A stretch of 64,000 nucleotides of DNA from Rhodoblastus acidophilus (GTDB lineage: Bacteria > Pseudomonadota > Alphaproteobacteria > Rhizobiales > Beijerinckiaceae): positions 1 through 64,000 of the forward strand of contig NZ_JAOQNX010000003.1 in assembly GCF_025961575.1 (NCBI RefSeq), in the 5' to 3' direction. This document shows, piece after piece, positions 12,919-21,736 of this stretch. A program made the position numbers and the translations under genes. The notes beneath the pieces are model-generated. The model worked only from the letters and a program-made list of their open reading frames with translations, did not search any database and was not told where the DNA came from. Each line of letters opens with the position of its first letter. Position 1 is the stretch's first letter.

Positions 12919-14396
12919 CGGCGCCGGGGGGCGAGCTGCTGGTTTTCGCCGTTCTGACGCCCGTTCTGGGCATATTGCTGTCCTTTGCCCGCGGCGGGCG
13001 GGCGGCGGAAGCCATCACGCTTGCTTTGGCGCCGGTCGGGCTGGTGCTGGCCGGATTCGTCGCCTGGCTCGTCGCCTGGAGCGGCGCGCCGCTGGTCTAT
13101 GAGATCGGCGGCTTGGCGCCGCCGCTGGGCATCGCTTTGCGCGCCGACGGCGCTTCCGCGACCATGATGGTGGTGACGGCGCTGATCGTGCCCGCCGCCG
13201 CCTTTTACGCGCGCGAAAAGTTCGCCACGCCCCAGGGGGGAGAAAGCCGGAGCGCGCTGACCTTCTGGATCATGCTGCAGGCGATCTGGGCGGCGCTGAA
13301 TCTTGTTTTCCTCGGCTCGGACCTGTTCAATCTCTATGTCGCGCTGGAGCTTCTGACTTTTGCCGCGGTCCCGCTCGTGTGCATCGACGGGCGCCCGGAA
13401 ACGCTCGCCGCCGCCTTGCGCTATCTGTTGTTCGCGCTGTTCGGCTCGATCTCCTATCTGCTGGGCGTGGCGCTGCTTTATGGCGGCTATGGGACGCTCG
13501 ACATCGTCCTGCTCGGGCAAAAGATCGAGGGGACGCCGCTGGTGTGGACGGCGGCCGCGCTGATGACGGCCGGGCTGCTCGCCAAAACCGCTCTGTTCCC
13601 CCTGCACATCTGGCTGCCGCCGGCGCACGCCAATGCGCCCGCTGCGGCGAGCGCGGTGCTGTCGGGTCTGGTGGTGAAGGGCTCGTTTTTTCTCGCGCTG
13701 CGGCTGTGGTTCTATGTGCTGCCGGGGCTGCCGATCGCGGCGCCCGCCGCGCTTCTCGGCGCGCTCGGCGGCTGCGCCGCTTTGTTCGGCAGCATTTTGG
13801 CTCTGCGTCAGGCGCGGCTCAAACTGCTGGTCGCCTATTCGACCGTGGCGCAGATCGGCTATTTGTTTCTGATGTTTCCGTTGGCGGCGGCGCCTGCGGG
13901 CGGCGCGCTCGGCTGGAGCGGCGGTTTTATGCAGGTGCTCGCCCATGCCTTCGCCAAGGCGGCGATGTTTCTGTCCGCCGGCGTGCTCGCGGAGGCGCTC
14001 GGCCATGACCGGATCGCGCAATTTGGCGGCGCGGCGCGGGCGCTGCCGCTGACGTTCTTGACGCTGGGTCTTGGCGGGCTGTCGCTGATGGGGCTGCCGC
14101 CAAGCGGCGGTTTCGAGGCCAAATGGTTTTTGTTGCGGGCCTGCGCCGCATCCGGCCAATGGATTTGGGCTGTGCCGATCCTTGGCGGCGGCTTGCTGGC
14201 CGGCGGCTATGTTTTTCGCATCCTCGCGCCGGCGCTGGGCGACGGGGAGGTCAAGGTCAAGGCGAGCCCAAGACGTTCGCAGGAACTGGTTGCGCTCGGA
14301 CTCGTCGTGATCGCGCTGGCGCTGGCTTTTGCGCCGGAAAATTTCTTTGAATTCATTCGGATCGGCCGCCCCTTGGCGGGGGGAGGGGCGTCGTGA
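12915..14396 (+). CDS. mnhD: Mrp-type antiporter subunit D (NuoM/ND5-like proton channel subunit)
   Basis: 493 residues from a GTG start overlapping the mnhC stop (GTGA). It is a polytopic proton-channel-like subunit, with FLGSDLFNLYVALELLTFAA in the helix carrying the conserved functional glutamate, then KTALFPLHIWLPPAHANAPA and a lysine in LLVAYSTVAQIGY. These match the complex I antiporter-like subunits. Confidence 0.93.
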   Translation: MTAPGGELLVFAVLTPVLGILLSFARGGRAAEAITLALAPVGLVLAGFVAWLVAWSGAPLVYEIGGLAPPLGIALRADGASATMMVVTALIVPAAAFYAREKFATPQGGESRSALTFWIMLQAIWAALNLVFLGSDLFNLYVALELLTFAAVPLVCIDGRPETLAAALRYLLFALFGSISYLLGVALLYGGYGTLDIVLLGQKIEGTPLVWTAAALMTAGLLAKTALFPLHIWLPPAHANAPAAASAVLSGLVVKGSFFLALRLWFYVLPGLPIAAPAALLGALGGCAALFGSILALRQARLKLLVAYSTVAQIGYLFLMFPLAAAPAGGALGWSGGFMQVLAHAFAKAAMFLSAGVLAEALGHDRIAQFGGAARALPLTFLTLGLGGLSLMGLPPSGGFEAKWFLLRACAASGQWIWAVPILGGGLLAGGYVFRILAPALGDGEVKVKASPRRSQELVALGLVVIALALAFAPENFFEFIRIGRPLAGGGAS

Positions 14397-15970
14397 TCCA
14401 AATCTTGCTGGTCGCGACCTTGGCCTGGCCGCTGGCGTTTCTGGCCGCCTGTTTTGTCCGGCCGTGGCGGCCTCGCGCGCTCGCATGGCAATTTCTGGCG
14501 CCGGCGCCGGGACTGGCCGCCGGTCTGATGGGGCTGAGCGGGCCGCCTGTGTCGGTTTCGGCTTTGGGGTTTGTGCTGCGGCTCGATGCGCCGGGGGCGC
14601 TGCTGCTCGCTTTCGCCGCTCTGCTGTGGATCGTGGTGAGCGCGACGCTTTGGCGCGACAAGGATGCGCGTTTTGGCGTCTGCTGGCTGCTGACCATGAT
14701 CGGCAGTCTCGGCGTGTTCGTCGCCGGCGATCTCGTGTCGTTCTATCTGCTTTATGCTCTGGTCAGCCTGCCCGCCTATGGGCTGTTCGCCTTTTCCGAC
14801 GATCCGGAGAAACAGCGCGCCGGCGCCGTCTATCTGGCTTTTGCTTTGGCCGGCGAGGCCGTGTTGCTCGCGGCTTTCGCGCTGCTCGCGGCCGGCGCGC
14901 CGCAGGGTGTGGGGATCGCCGAAGTCATGGCGGCGCTGCCGGCGTCGCCGTGGCGCGGCGCCGTGCTTGTGCTGGTTGTCGCCGGCTTCGGCATGAAGAT
15001 GGGGCTTGTGCCCTTCAATGGCTGGATGCCGCTGAATTACCGCGCCGCGCCGATCCCGGTCGCCGCCGTGCTCAGCGGCGCCGGGGTCAAAGCCGGGGTG
15101 ATCGGGTTGCTGCGCTTCCTGCCGTTCGAGGCGCCGCTGGCGGAGGCGGGCGGGGCGCTCGCCATTTTGGGGTTTGTCACCGCTTTTTACGGCGTGGTGG
15201 TCGGCCTGACCCAGCGCGATGCCAAGAATGTTCTGGCCTATTCCAGCATCAGCCAGATGGGGGTGATTTCCGCGGCGCTCGGGTTGGGGCTGGCGGCGGG
15301 GCAGGTTTCCGCCGCGGGCGATATGGCGTTTTACGCCGCCAATCATCTGTTGGTGAAGGCGGCTTTGTTCGTCGCCCTTGGCGCGCTCGCCGTGCGGCGG
15401 CCGGTTTGGGCTTTGGCGCTGGCGGGGGCGCTGGCCCTGAGCCTCGCCGGACTGCCGCTGACCGGCGGGGCGTTGGCGAAACTTGCGTCGAAGGCGCAGT
15501 TTGACGCGGGCTGGGCGAAAGTTTTGGCGACGCTTTCGTCCATCGGCAGCGCCATGCTGATGACGCATTTTTTGACGCGGCTTGTGTCGGGAGAGGCGGA
15601 GGCCGCGAGCGAGACGCCCGTCCCGCTGGCGCGGGTGTGGCCGGCGCTGGCGCTTGGCGCGCTTTTCTTGCCCTGGGCGTTCGCCGTCGATCCCGGTAAG
15701 GCTTTGACGCTTGACGCGCTCTGGGATGGGTTTTGGCCGGTCGCAATCGGCGTCGCGCTCGCGCCGGTCTGGCGGCGGCTGTCGGTTCCGCAGATTCCGA
15801 CCGGGGACAGTATTGTCTTTTTTGAACGCGGGTTTGCGCGGTTGGTCAGGCTCGGCCCGGCCTTTGAGCGGGCGGACGTCGGCTTGCGGCAATGGCCGGC
15901 GGCGGGCGTCTCGCTGCTGGTGATCGTGCTCGCTTTGCTGGCGGCGGGGTTGGGCGACTTTGTGAGATAA
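14393..15970 (+). CDS. Second NuoM/MrpD-like proton-conducting subunit
   Basis: 525 residues from a GTG overlapping the mnhD stop. It is polytopic, with LVSFYLLYALVSLPAYGLFA (the usual functional Glu is not obvious here), GFGMKMGLVPFNGWMPLNYR (a variant of the KxxxxPxHxWLPxA motif, with Asn where His is usual) and AKNVLAYSSISQMG. It clearly belongs to the antiporter-like family but is diverged from mnhD. It probably fills the structural place of the absent MrpA ND5-like half. Being last in the operon, it may be a specialised paralogue. Confidence 0.85.
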   Translation: MIQILLVATLAWPLAFLAACFVRPWRPRALAWQFLAPAPGLAAGLMGLSGPPVSVSALGFVLRLDAPGALLLAFAALLWIVVSATLWRDKDARFGVCWLLTMIGSLGVFVAGDLVSFYLLYALVSLPAYGLFAFSDDPEKQRAGAVYLAFALAGEAVLLAAFALLAAGAPQGVGIAEVMAALPASPWRGAVLVLVVAGFGMKMGLVPFNGWMPLNYRAAPIPVAAVLSGAGVKAGVIGLLRFLPFEAPLAEAGGALAILGFVTAFYGVVVGLTQRDAKNVLAYSSISQMGVISAALGLGLAAGQVSAAGDMAFYAANHLLVKAALFVALGALAVRRPVWALALAGALALSLAGLPLTGGALAKLASKAQFDAGWAKVLATLSSIGSAMLMTHFLTRLVSGEAEAASETPVPLARVWPALALGALFLPWAFAVDPGKALTLDALWDGFWPVAIGVALAPVWRRLSVPQIPTGDSIVFFERGFARLVRLGPAFERADVGLRQWPAAGVSLLVIVLALLAAGLGDFVR

Positions 15971-15986
15971 GTCAGGCAGGAACGAA

Positions 15987-16040
15987 CCCCTCATCCGGCG
16001 CGCTTACGCGCGCCACCTTCTCCCGCAAGGGGAGAAGGGA
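15987..16040. repeat. Dispersed palindromic repeat (CTCTCCC/GGGAGAA family)
   Basis: Two hairpins in tandem: GGCGCGC ttac GCGCGCC and TTCTCCC gcaa GGGGAGAA. It lies between convergent transcription units and could act as a bidirectional terminator. Relatives are at 36589-36735, 45805-45831 and 59477-59748. Confidence 0.65.
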
Positions 16041-16096
16041 CGCGCCCGAGGATCGCAGCAAACGACGCGGATGGGCTCGTGTCTGTAAAACCGCGG

Positions 16097-19000
16097 CTAA
16101 GCTGACGCCGGCTCCTTGACGCGCAAAAAGATCACGTAGAGCGCCGGGAGGACCAGCAGGGTCAGGATCGTCGCGACGAACAGGCCGCCCATGATGGCGA
16201 AGGCCATCGGGCCCCAAAACACCGTCGGGGCGATCGGGATGAAGCCGAGCACCGTCGAGATCGCCGTCAGCATGATCGGCCGGAAGCGCGACATCGCGCC
16301 TTCGACGATCGCGTCCCACATGGGAAGCCCCTGTTTGCGCTCGGCCTCGATCTGCTCGATCAGGATCACCGCATTGCGCGCGATCATGCCCATCAGCGCC
16401 AATATGCCGAGGATCGCCACGAACCCGAGCGGTCGTCCGGACAGCAGCAAGGCGAGGACGATGCCGATCAGGCCCATCGGCACCAGGCTCAGCACCATGG
16501 CCAGTCGGCTGAAACTGTGGAGCTGCGCCATCAGGAACAGCAGCATCAGGAACAGCATCAACGGGATCATGGCGAACACCGAGGCTTGCGATTTCGCGCT
16601 TTCCTCGACCGTGCCGGCGACTTCGATGCGGTAGTTTTTGGGCAGGCTGGCGTTGAGCGCTTCGACTTTTGGCGTGAGCGCCGACACCACGCCCTCGGGC
16701 GTCGCGCCGGGGATGACGTCGGCGCGCACCGTCAGCGTCGGCGTGCGGTCGCGCCGCCAGACCAGCGGATATTCCTGCTCGAATTCGAACCGCGCGATCT
16801 GGCTCAGCGGCGCGGCGCCTCCGCTCGGCAGCGGGATTTGCAGGGATTGCAATGTGTCGAGCGACACGCGCTGCTCGTCCTGGGCGCGGGCGACCACGTC
16901 GACGAGATAAATGTCGTCGCGCACCTGGGTGATCGGCGTCCCGATCATCACCGTGTTGAGATAGGCGGACAGGGCCTGGGAGCTGAGGCCCAGCAGGCGC
17001 GCCTGGTCCTGGTCGATCACCACGCGCGCCTTTCGCGCGGGCTCCATCCAGTCGTAGTTCACGCGGCGCAGGTCGTTGTTGGCGCCGAGCAGGGCGCCGA
17101 GCCGCAAAGCGATGTCGCGGGTCTGGCTGAGGTCGGGGCCGCTGACGCGATATTGCACCGGCCAGCCGACCGGCGGCCCCAGCTCCAGCGGCGAGACGCG
17201 GGCGACCACGCCCGGAAGTTTTTCCGCCAGCTCCTTCTCCAACTTGGCGTGCAACCGCTCCCGTGCCGAAACATCCTTGGCGATGACCACCGCCTGAGCA
17301 AAAAAATCATTGGCGAGCTGCACGTTCAGCGGCAGATAAAAACGGATCGCGCCGCGCCCGACATAGGTGCTCCAGCTCGCGGCGTCGGGATCGTCTTTTA
17401 GCAGCGCGTCGAGTTTTTGCGCCGCGCGGTCGGTGGCGAAAATCGACGCGTTTTGCGGCAGGGTCAGGTCGACCACCAGCTCCGGCCGGTCGGAGGCCGG
17501 GAAGAACTGGCGCGGCACCAGTTGCAGGGCCAGGAGCGAGGCGGCGAAACAGGCGATGGTGACCGTGACCGTGAGCCAGCGCCAGCGCATCGCCCCGAGC
17601 AGGACGAATTTGAAGGCGGCCATGATCCGGCTGGGTTTTGCGTCCGGCTTCGCTTTCGGCGCCTTGAGCAGCCAGACGCCGAGCAGCGGCGCGAACAGGA
17701 CGGCGACGAACCAGGAGACGATCAGCGCGATCGAGACGACGGCGAAAATGGAAAATGTGTATTCGCCGGCCGAGCTTTTGGCGAAGCCGATCGGGACGAA
17801 GCCCGCCGCCGTGATGAAGGAGCCGGTGAGCATGGGGAAGGCGAGGGATTCGTAAGCGACGGTCGCCGCCTTTTCCTTGCTGTCGCCCGCCGCCATGCGC
17901 GAGATCATCACGTCGACCGTGGTCATGGCGTCGTCGACCAGCAGGCCGAGCGCGATGATCAGCGCGCCCAGCGAAATGCGCTGCAGGTCGATGCCGAAAT
18001 ATTGCATGATCGGGAAAATGATCGCGACCGTCAGCGGGATGGAAAGCGCCACCACCGCGCCGGGGCGCAGGCCGAGGCTGACGATGCTCACCGCCATGAT
18101 GATGGCGATCGCCTGCCACAGCGATTCCATGAATTCGCCGATGGCGTGATCGACCACCACGGGTTGGTCGGAGACGAGGGTCACGTCGATGCCGAGCGGC
18201 AGGTCGGCTGTCGCTTCGTCGAGGGTTTTCTTGACATTGCGGCCGAGCGCCAGAATGTCGCCGCCGTCGGCCATGGCGATGGCGAGGCCAATGGCCGGCT
18301 TGCCGTTGACGCGGAACATGGGTTGGGGCGGGTCGATCGGGGCGCGGCGGATCGTGCCGATGTCGCGCAGGCGGATCAGCCGGCCGTTGGAGGAGAAATT
18401 GACGTCGAGGAGGTCGTTTTCGGACTGGAACGCGCCGGTGACGCGGATCGAGATTTTTTCGTCGCCGGTCTGGATGGCGCCCGCGGGGATTACGGCGTTC
18501 TGCGCCTGGATCGCGGCGATCAGCGCGGCGCGGTCGATGCCGAGGCCGGCGAGTTCGCGGGTCGAGAATTCGAAATAGATTTGCTCGTCCTGCGCGCCGA
18601 GGATTTCGATCTTTGAGACGTCGGGCACGTGCAGCAGTTTTGAGCGCACGTCCTCGACATAGTCTCGGAGTTCGCGGGTGCTAAAACCGTTGTCGGCGGT
18701 AAAACCGTAGATCAGGCCGTAGGTGTCGCCGAAATCGTCGTTGAAGAACGGGCCGACGACGCCTTGGGGCAGGGTGCGTCTTATGTCGCCAATATTCTTG
18801 CGCACCTGGTACCAGATGTCCGGCACGTCCTTGGGCGGGGTTGCGCCCTTGAGGTTGACGAAAATCGTGGTGCGGCCGGCAGTGGTGTAGGAGCGGACGA
18901 AGTCGATGCCCCGGGTTTCCTGCAATTTGCGTTCGAGGCGTTCGGTGACCTGATCGAGCGTGTCGTCGAGCGTCGCGCCCGGCCAGCCCGCCTGCACCAC

Positions 19001-19144
19001 CATGGTGCGGAAGGTGAAGGCGGGGTCCTCGTTGCGCCCGAGCTTGAAGTAGGACATCAGGCCGGCGACGACGATGGCGATCATCGCGAAAATGACGAAG
19101 GATCGATGTTTGAGGGCCCAGTCGGAGAGATTGGGGCCGGTCAT
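16097..19144 (-). CDS. RND efflux pump inner-membrane subunit
   Basis: A 1015-residue twelve-helix RND permease, which drives substrate export by proton influx. It begins TGPNLSDWALKHRSFVIFAM and has two large periplasmic halves. The TM4 acidic pair sits in GLLVDDAMTTVDVM, the proton-relay aspartates. The N-terminal LGRNEDPAFTFRTMVV segment resembles the VexF/TriC-like branch rather than AcrB. Its ATG overlaps the adaptor stop by 4 bp. No outer-membrane factor is in this operon, so it may borrow one, for example the one at 27757. The substrate cannot be inferred. Confidence 0.93.
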   Translation of the reverse strand: MTGPNLSDWALKHRSFVIFAMIAIVVAGLMSYFKLGRNEDPAFTFRTMVVQAGWPGATLDDTLDQVTERLERKLQETRGIDFVRSYTTAGRTTIFVNLKGATPPKDVPDIWYQVRKNIGDIRRTLPQGVVGPFFNDDFGDTYGLIYGFTADNGFSTRELRDYVEDVRSKLLHVPDVSKIEILGAQDEQIYFEFSTRELAGLGIDRAALIAAIQAQNAVIPAGAIQTGDEKISIRVTGAFQSENDLLDVNFSSNGRLIRLRDIGTIRRAPIDPPQPMFRVNGKPAIGLAIAMADGGDILALGRNVKKTLDEATADLPLGIDVTLVSDQPVVVDHAIGEFMESLWQAIAIIMAVSIVSLGLRPGAVVALSIPLTVAIIFPIMQYFGIDLQRISLGALIIALGLLVDDAMTTVDVMISRMAAGDSKEKAATVAYESLAFPMLTGSFITAAGFVPIGFAKSSAGEYTFSIFAVVSIALIVSWFVAVLFAPLLGVWLLKAPKAKPDAKPSRIMAAFKFVLLGAMRWRWLTVTVTIACFAASLLALQLVPRQFFPASDRPELVVDLTLPQNASIFATDRAAQKLDALLKDDPDAASWSTYVGRGAIRFYLPLNVQLANDFFAQAVVIAKDVSARERLHAKLEKELAEKLPGVVARVSPLELGPPVGWPVQYRVSGPDLSQTRDIALRLGALLGANNDLRRVNYDWMEPARKARVVIDQDQARLLGLSSQALSAYLNTVMIGTPITQVRDDIYLVDVVARAQDEQRVSLDTLQSLQIPLPSGGAAPLSQIARFEFEQEYPLVWRRDRTPTLTVRADVIPGATPEGVVSALTPKVEALNASLPKNYRIEVAGTVEESAKSQASVFAMIPLMLFLMLLFLMAQLHSFSRLAMVLSLVPMGLIGIVLALLLSGRPLGFVAILGILALMGMIARNAVILIEQIEAERKQGLPMWDAIVEGAMSRFRPIMLTAISTVLGFIPIAPTVFWGPMAFAIMGGLFVATILTLLVLPALYVIFLRVKEPASA

Positions 19145-20226
19145 GAGCGCTCTCCGAGCAGGCGCACCTGCTGGCCGGGATGCAACGCCTGGACGCCCGC
19201 GGTCACAACGATTTCACCGGGCTCAAGCCCGCCGGACAGGACGACCGTGCCGGGATCGAAGCGCTGGACTTCGACGGGTTTGAGCGCGACCGACAAGGTT
19301 TTGGGATCGACCACCCACACGGCTGGGCCGCCGCCTGACGCGGTGAGCGCGCTGGCGGGGATCGACAGGCCATGGCCCTCGTCGACATCGACCCGCCCGG
19401 TGACCGTCGCGCCCAGGCGCATGGCCGGCGGCGGATCGTTGACCGCGACCCGGACCTTGAACGTGCGGGTGACCGGATCGGCCTGGGGATCGACCTGACG
19501 CACCCGGCCCTTGGCGGTGACCTGCGGCGCGTCGGTGAGGGCGATGGTGACTTCGGCGTCCGAGGGCGCCGTGCGCAAGACTTGCGCGGGGACGTCGAAG
19601 ACCGCGTCCCAGCCATGGTCGCGGGCGATGGTGAACACGGTTTGGCCGGGTTGGACGACTTCGCCGGATTCGGCGCTGCGGCGGGTCACCGTGCCTTCGA
19701 CGCCCGCCTTGAGTTCGGTATAGCCGACGCGATCCTCGGCGATTTCGACCTGCGCCTTGGCGTCGTCCACGGCGGCCTGGGCGGAGCGCAGCGCCTGCTG
19801 CGCCTTGTCGAAATTGGCGCGGGTGGTCCAGCCCTGGCGCAAAAGGGTTTGCTGGCGGTCGAAATGATTGGAATCCTGCTCCAGCCGTCCCTTGGCCGCG
19901 GAGAGCGCGGCGCGCGCCGAGCGCAGCGCGTTGATTTCCTGCTGCGGATCGAGTTTGGCGACGATCTGGTCCGGGGTGACGCGGTCGCCGGCTTCGGCCT
20001 TGCGCTCGATGATCCTTCCGCCGATGCGGAAGGCCAAAGAAACCTCTTTTTCCGCCTGGAGCTGGCCGGTGAGCGAAATGGCCTGACCGAGGCTCGCCTT
20101 TTCCACAATGATGGTCCGCACCGGGCGCGGCGGCGGCGCCTCTTGCGCGGTCTCCTGCTTGCAGCCGGCAAACAGCAGCAGGGATGCGGCGAGCAGCAGG
20201 CGCGCGTGCGGGCGGATCAGCGACAT
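19141..20226 (-). CDS. RND periplasmic adaptor lipoprotein (membrane fusion protein)
   Basis: 361 residues. The signal peptide ends in a lipobox (LLLFAGC) with the lipidated Cys at about residue 22, so it is membrane-anchored in the periplasm. It has a barrel/lipoyl half with FRIGGRIIERKAEAGDRVTP, a coiled-coil hairpin (about 95-165: NALRSARAALSAAKGRLEQD) and a return lipoyl half with VEGTVTRRSAESGEVVQPG. It bridges the RND pump encoded immediately downstream to an outer-membrane channel. It starts 32 bp after the permease gene upstream of it. Confidence 0.93.
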   Translation of the reverse strand: MSLIRPHARLLLAASLLLFAGCKQETAQEAPPPRPVRTIIVEKASLGQAISLTGQLQAEKEVSLAFRIGGRIIERKAEAGDRVTPDQIVAKLDPQQEINALRSARAALSAAKGRLEQDSNHFDRQQTLLRQGWTTRANFDKAQQALRSAQAAVDDAKAQVEIAEDRVGYTELKAGVEGTVTRRSAESGEVVQPGQTVFTIARDHGWDAVFDVPAQVLRTAPSDAEVTIALTDAPQVTAKGRVRQVDPQADPVTRTFKVRVAVNDPPPAMRLGATVTGRVDVDEGHGLSIPASALTASGGGPAVWVVDPKTLSVALKPVEVQRFDPGTVVLSGGLEPGEIVVTAGVQALHPGQQVRLLGERS

Positions 20227-20258
20227 GGTTCCAACTCCGGATTGGCGGCTTTGAGGGT

Positions 20259-21734
20259 TCAGAAGGACCCGACGGTCGAGCCGAGCACGATGACCGCGAC
20301 CAGCGCCACGATCGCCCCGAGAATGGCGACCATGAAAATGTCCTTGTAGCTAGCGCTGTGGTTGGAGCCGCAGACCGCCAGCAAGGTGACCACCGCGCCA
20401 TTGTGCGGCAGGCTGTCCAGCGTGCCCGCGCCGATCACCGCGACGCGATGCAGCAGGGCGGGATCCATGCCGATCGCCGCCGCGCGCTGAAGGTAAGTTC
20501 CGCCGAGCGCGTCGAGCGCGATGGTCAGGCCGCCCGAGGCCGAGCCGGTGAGCGCGGCGAGAATGTTGGTCGCCACCGCCAGCGACACCAGCGGGCCCCC
20601 GCCAATGCCGAGCACGGCTTCGCGCACCATGGCGAAGGCCGGCAGCGCCGCGACCACGGCGCCGAAGCCGACCAGGCTCGCCACGCTGATCGCCGGCAGG
20701 GCCGAGGCGTTGACGCCGGCGTCCATGGTGGCGCGCAGATTGGGCAGGCGGCGCCCGTTGAGCGCCAGCGTGGTCAGGATCGCCAGGGTGAGGGCGGTGA
20801 GCACCGACCAGACGCCGGTGACGGCGGAGGGTTGGATGCCGCCCCATTCGGGCTTGGCCAGAAAGCTGAGGTCGAGGCGCGGCAGCACGACCAGCGAGAG
20901 AATCAGATTGGCGAGGATGACGACGACGATCGGCGCCGCCGCCTTCCAGAACGGCGGAGTCGCGGTCGCCACCGCGCCATGGGCGATTTCGGCGGGATCG
21001 AATTCATGCGAGGCGGTGGCGCGCTCGCGCAGGGTTTCGTCGCCGGCGAGTTCGTCCGCCGATTTGAGTTCGGCTTCGTCGCCAAAACCCTCGCCGCGCT
21101 TGCGGGCGGCGGCTTCCTCGCGCGCCAGCCACCACAGGCCGAAGCCGAGCATGATGGCGGAGGCGATCAGGCCGAGGCCCGGCGCGGCGAAGGGCGTGGT
21201 GCCGAAGAACGGCATGGGAATGGTGTTCTGGATCGAGGGCGCGCCGGGCATGGCCGACATGGTGAAGGTGGACGTGCCCAGCATGATCGCCGCCGGCATC
21301 AGCCGCCGCGGAATTTTGGCGGCGCGGAACAGGCCCATGGCCATGGGCGCGATGACAAAGAAGGCGACGAACAGGCTGACGCCGCCATAGGTGACGACGG
21401 CGCCGCCGAGCACCACGGCGAGAATCGCGCGTTTTGTCCCGAGCTTTTGGGTCATGGCGTCGGCGATGGAGGCGACCGAGCCGGTGTCCTCCATCAGCTT
21501 GCCGAACAGCGCGCCCAGCAGGAAGATCGGGAAGAATTGCGCGAGAAACACCGAAGCGCTGCGCATAAAAGTCTGGGTCCAGTGGGCGAGCAGGGGCTCG
21601 CCGGACAGGAGCGCCGCGACCATGGCGGCGATGGGCGCCAGCAGCAGCACGCTCCAGCCGCGGAAGGCGAGCCAGATCAACAGGCTCAGGCCGAGGAGAA
21701 TGCCGAACAGGCCGACCAGATCGGAAAGGGTCAT
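20259..21734 (-). CDS. GntP-family permease
   Basis: 491 residues beginning MTLSDLVGLFGILLGLSLLI at the ATG at 21734; a longer frame upstream overlaps the patatin gene and has no family-like sequence. About 12 helices. Segments such as FFPIFLLGALFGKLMEDTGS and TYGGVSLFVAFFVIAP are typical of GntP/citrate-type proton symporters. In several Rhizobiales, GntP proteins of this type sit beside patatin-like phospholipases and act as 3-hydroxybutyrate permeases. That assignment is plausible here but is context-based only. Two nt separate it from the patatin gene. Confidence 0.88.
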   Translation of the reverse strand: MTLSDLVGLFGILLGLSLLIWLAFRGWSVLLLAPIAAMVAALLSGEPLLAHWTQTFMRSASVFLAQFFPIFLLGALFGKLMEDTGSVASIADAMTQKLGTKRAILAVVLGGAVVTYGGVSLFVAFFVIAPMAMGLFRAAKIPRRLMPAAIMLGTSTFTMSAMPGAPSIQNTIPMPFFGTTPFAAPGLGLIASAIMLGFGLWWLAREEAAARKRGEGFGDEAELKSADELAGDETLRERATASHEFDPAEIAHGAVATATPPFWKAAAPIVVVILANLILSLVVLPRLDLSFLAKPEWGGIQPSAVTGVWSVLTALTLAILTTLALNGRRLPNLRATMDAGVNASALPAISVASLVGFGAVVAALPAFAMVREAVLGIGGGPLVSLAVATNILAALTGSASGGLTIALDALGGTYLQRAAAIGMDPALLHRVAVIGAGTLDSLPHNGAVVTLLAVCGSNHSASYKDIFMVAILGAIVALVAVIVLGSTVGSF

Positions 21735-21736
21735 GG

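Noticed and set aside
12639-15994. Long minus-strand frames opposite the Mrp operon
   Set aside because: Arg/Gln/His-rich shadow translations; the plus strand has seven overlapping recognisable genes.
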